Of a stretch of 64,000 nt of DNA, positions 61,620 to 64,000 are shown piece by piece. Where the stretch lies: the NCBI GenBank assembly GCA_024280735.1, contig JAJRPO010000026.1:1-64000 (forward strand), written 5' to 3'. A model generated the notes under the pieces. The model did no database searches. It saw nothing but the letters and a program-made list of their open reading frames with translations, and had not been told where the DNA came from. Both the position numbers and the translations under genes were made by a program. This DNA is from Alphaproteobacteria bacterium (lineage in GTDB: Bacteria; Pseudomonadota; Alphaproteobacteria; Rhodobacterales; Rhodobacteraceae). Position 1 is the first letter of the stretch; each line of letters opens with the position of its first letter.

Positions 61620-62839
61620 ACAGTGGCCTTGATCCGTTTTGGTGGCAGCAGGACATCAACCCGATCAACGATGAATTCCAATCCCGTCAGCAAATCGGGA
61701 TACTGGCCGGTAGAGGGTGGTTTCTGATCTGGCAAACTGCGAATGGCCTCGATCATCACCGCCGCCGATGTGCCGTCACGATCAGGGTCCAGCATCCGCA
61801 CAAGCGACAGTTCTTCTGCCCGAGAGGCGCGGATATACTGTTCCAGCCTTGGTTTTTTGCGCGGCATGATGATCGCAGGTTTGTCAAAAGACAGGATTTC
61901 GCAGAAGGTGTTGTAGCCGCCCATGGCAATCACGCCCTGCGCGCCTGCCATCAGACTTTCCATGCGGGATTCAAAACCCAAGGTAACAACACGGCCATTC
62001 AGTGCCGCAACCCGTTCCTCAAATTCCACACGGGTTTGGCCGGACAAAAACGGGCCATAAATGATATGCGCGCGCGGCATCAAGGTTGGGTCGGCTTCAT
62101 AGGCTTGCAAAACCTGATCCACCAGCAACTCACCATCACCACCCCCGCCCGGCGTTACCAGGATATATGGCTCCTCGTCCCGTTCTGCCTGCCCCGAACT
62201 GTCGCGGCGCAGATAGCCTGTCCAGTGCATGCGGTCATCAACAGAGGCCGGATATTCCAAACCTTCCAGCGGATTATAAATAGACCGCAGGCCATAGACC
62301 CAAATCTCGTCATAAAACTTTGCCATAGCCGACACTGCATCTTTGCGGTCCCATTCCTCGGCCAATGCTTTGCTCTCATCCAGAACATCGCGCAGGCCCA
62401 GCACAATTTTGGAGCTGGTATTTTCCTTGAGCCATTCCAGCGATTCCAGCAACTCACCGCGAAATCCGGTTGGTTCTTTATCAACGATCACCAAATCCGG
62501 CTCAAACTTCTCTACTGCTGTGCGGATCAAGCCGGCGCGCAGTGCTGTGGTTTCGTCTATGTCCAGCCCCAAAGCCTCTGATACATAGGATCCGTCGGTC
62601 ATCTTGGTCACACCGGGCAGGCGGATATGGTCCACTCGTTCGGGGAATGTAAAACGGCCCGCAACCGGTGAACCCGTCAGAATCAGGGCGGACAATTGAT
62701 CATTTGCTTTGGTTAACGCACCCGCAATGGTACGCGAGCGGCGCAAGTGGCCCAGCCCGAAAGTGTCATGGCTATAGAGCAGTACACGCGGTGCCCGCGC
62801 CTCAACAAACCCGCCATTTGTCTGGTCGGAATAGTTCAA
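61616..62839 (-). CDS. MurG/GT28-like glycosyltransferase (copy 2)
   Basis: A TTG start with AAGGG 8 bases upstream gives 407 residues. The first part carries RVLLYSHDTFGLGHLRRSRTIAGAL, and the C-terminal donor domain carries VIAMGGYNTFCEILSFDKPAIIMPRKKPRLEQ. It belongs to the same type as the copy at 57.6 kb. It is the first gene of the seven-gene operon, and a 66-codon frame directly upstream is in the same phase, separated only by TGA. Confidence 0.82.
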   Translation of the reverse strand: MNYSDQTNGGFVEARAPRVLLYSHDTFGLGHLRRSRTIAGALTKANDQLSALILTGSPVAGRFTFPERVDHIRLPGVTKMTDGSYVSEALGLDIDETTALRAGLIRTAVEKFEPDLVIVDKEPTGFRGELLESLEWLKENTSSKIVLGLRDVLDESKALAEEWDRKDAVSAMAKFYDEIWVYGLRSIYNPLEGLEYPASVDDRMHWTGYLRRDSSGQAERDEEPYILVTPGGGGDGELLVDQVLQAYEADPTLMPRAHIIYGPFLSGQTRVEFEERVAALNGRVVTLGFESRMESLMAGAQGVIAMGGYNTFCEILSFDKPAIIMPRKKPRLEQYIRASRAEELSLVRMLDPDRDGTSAAVMIEAIRSLPDQKPPSTGQYPDLLTGLEFIVDRVDVLLPPKRIKATV

Positions 62840-63158
62840 ATCTCAGCCCTTCACTTCCCATAGCGCGCAAGACAGCGGGTTGCAGAACAACCTCTGAACC
62901 CGCATCATACTGGTACTTCCAGTTTTAACCATGGTCAATTCCCGTGTCCTCACAGACCAAAACGAACCCTTGGCCTGACGGTTGTTATAAAGCTTGTATA
63001 AATACCACGACAACCCTGTTTCGAACGATTTATTCAGTGTCACATTGTCTTGACGTGCAGTGACATTAAATAGATTTTACAAATCTGTGATTAACGCGGA
63101 TACTTAGCCCAGAGTTTTCGGGCAAAACCCCCGACGAACGACAGCAGGCCTTAGAAAT
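62840..63158. promoter_or_regulatory. Divergent region between the glycan operon and the MscS-like gene
   Basis: This 319-base gap drives the glycan operon leftwards and the channel gene rightwards. A hairpin CGGGTT-CAGA/TCTG-AACCCG with one bulged base and a 6-base loop lies at 62875-62903, 36 bases upstream of the first glycosyltransferase, and could act as an RNA leader. TTGACG near 63051 resembles a -35 box for the channel gene, but no well-spaced -10 was found. Confidence 0.4.
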
Positions 63159-64000
63159 ATGCAAAGATACACTATGATCATTATGCGATTTGCACGACTA
63201 ATTTTGACAGCCGCGGTGTTGCTTGCTTTGGCAGGGCCGACACTAGCACAAGACTCCGTCGATCCTATGGCGCAAATTGTAAAATCGGCCAGCGAGGCCG
63301 GCTTGAAAGTTATTGTTATTGAAAGCGCCGGAAACGCCGCTGAAGCAGGATTGGAGCCTGAGGAGTCAAAAGAATCTTTTTTCATGACCACTCAGAAACG
63401 CGTGGATGCTTTTCGGGATCGCTTATCTGAGCAACTTTCCCGCGCGCCGGCTTTGATCGAAGAAGTCATCTATATCACCAATTACGCCAGCCCAACGGGG
63501 CATTATTCCAAATATTTTGTCATCCTCATTTGGACTATGGCGCTGCTCCTTATTGCTGAACAAATCGTGCGCAACGGTCTGGGGCGGCCCATTTTTGGAA
63601 AATGGTTTGTGGGTTTGCAGACCGATAACCCCATAGGCTACGCCCAAAAATTGCCTGTTTTGCTGCTGCGCAGCTTAATGGCGGTGGTTGCCCTGACACT
63701 GGTTGTGGTTATTTCCTATGCCTTGGGGCGGGTGATTTTTGGCAAAGCAGACAATGATATTGTCCGCCTCACGGTTGCCTATATCTATGCCACTTATTTT
63801 ATGTCCAGAGGTGTGGTTTTCTTGTGGCGGATGATCCTTGCGCCTTACCTCGAACAATATCGCATTCCTCATTTTTCTGACACAGACGCCCGTAAGCTGT
63901 TTTATTGGCTGCTTATCGTCTCCAGCTTTGCAATTACTTCCTTAAACTTCGTAAACTGGATTCAAGAACTGGGTATGGGCTATGATATTTATGCCTTGCT
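63159..64000 (+). CDS. MscS-type mechanosensitive channel protein, N-terminal part (runs off the right edge)
   Basis: This frame is open from an ATG at 63159 (alternatives at 63174 and 63183) to the window end, about 280 residues, and is absent from the ORF track because no stop is in view. A signal peptide (MRFARLILTAAVLLALAGPTLAQ) is followed by about 80 periplasmic residues with a possible helical segment (TQKRVDAFRDRLSEQLSRAP), and then at least four membrane helices. The arrangement is that of long MscS-family proteins with an N-terminal periplasmic domain and extra helices. The pore helix and MscS beta domain lie beyond the window, so the family call is moderate. Confidence 0.65.
   Translation, partial: MQRYTMIIMRFARLILTAAVLLALAGPTLAQDSVDPMAQIVKSASEAGLKVIVIESAGNAAEAGLEPEESKESFFMTTQKRVDAFRDRLSEQLSRAPALIEEVIYITNYASPTGHYSKYFVILIWTMALLLIAEQIVRNGLGRPIFGKWFVGLQTDNPIGYAQKLPVLLLRSLMAVVALTLVVVISYALGRVIFGKADNDIVRLTVAYIYATYFMSRGVVFLWRMILAPYLEQYRIPHFSDTDARKLFYWLLIVSSFAITSLNFVNWIQELGMGYDIYAL

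Noticed and set aside
62843-63043. 66-aa minus-strand ORF as a real gene
   Set aside because: No family match or convincing start; reported only as a low-interest observation because it is in phase with the next gene.

Overview
The window looks like chromosomal DNA of a marine alphaproteobacterium of the Rhodobacteraceae (Roseobacter-type). Pointers are the fused str/S10 ribosomal block with a DUF4189 gene inside it, a Hint_2-type RTX protein, a linked phaA-phaB pair, ETF-ubiquinone oxidoreductase, MlaA/MlaC, and many 4-nt ATGA/GTGA stop-start overlaps. This placement is inference from gene content. No rRNA, tRNA or CRISPR array was recognised.

Region 1 (1-11.6 kb, minus strand) is the translation block, read from right to left: rpsL, a small secreted DUF4189 protein, rpsG, fusA, tuf, rpsJ, rplC, rplD, rplW, then rplB, rpsS, rplV, rpsC, rplP. 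The S10 operon is broken twice. Between rplW and rplB sits an A+T-rich pair on the opposite strand, a DUF262 (ParB/Srx fold, DGQQR motif) protein and a HEPN protein with an intact RNAYAH ribonuclease motif, behind a terminator that ends the rplW transcript. After rplP comes a second terminator and then the right end of an IS3-like element where rpmC would normally lie. The DUF262-HEPN pair is the best candidate for an undescribed defence or toxin-type system.

Region 2 (11.6-19.4 kb) is a mixed accessory stretch: an orphan Imm32-like protein, an unknown 140-aa protein, a perfect 12-bp dyad, an aminotransferase, an EamA exporter, an unknown multi-pass membrane protein, and an 879-aa RTX/Ig-like/Hint protein.

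Region 3 (19.4-26.2 kb) is a peptide-type ABC transporter operon (binding protein, two permeases, two ATPases) ending in its own LysR gene, with dyads in the promoter region that could be LysR sites.

Region 4 (26.2-42.2 kb) is mostly core metabolism: greA, ETF-QO, a TPR protein, ispE, polyprenyl diphosphate synthase, a tRNA methyltransferase-like gene, phaA-phaB, an EAL phosphodiesterase, tag, rnr, mlaA-mlaC.

Region 5 (42.4-56.3 kb) has a type I secretion ABC/HlyD pair that may export the RTX protein, a coupled ridA-GDPD-FemAB-like operon, an FAD ferredoxin reductase with rsmD, a membrane ClpP-like protein, an AlkB-type hydroxylase, mutY, DUF721, a DsbA-like protein, a CoA transferase and an MBL-fold hydrolase.

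Region 6 (56.3-62.8 kb, minus) is a tightly packed seven-gene glycan cluster: two MurG/GT28-like and two GT4 glycosyltransferases, a histidine phosphatase, a NodB-like deacetylase and a small methyltransferase, with no polymerase or flippase in view. A divergent MscS-type channel runs off the right edge and is missing from the supplied ORF track.
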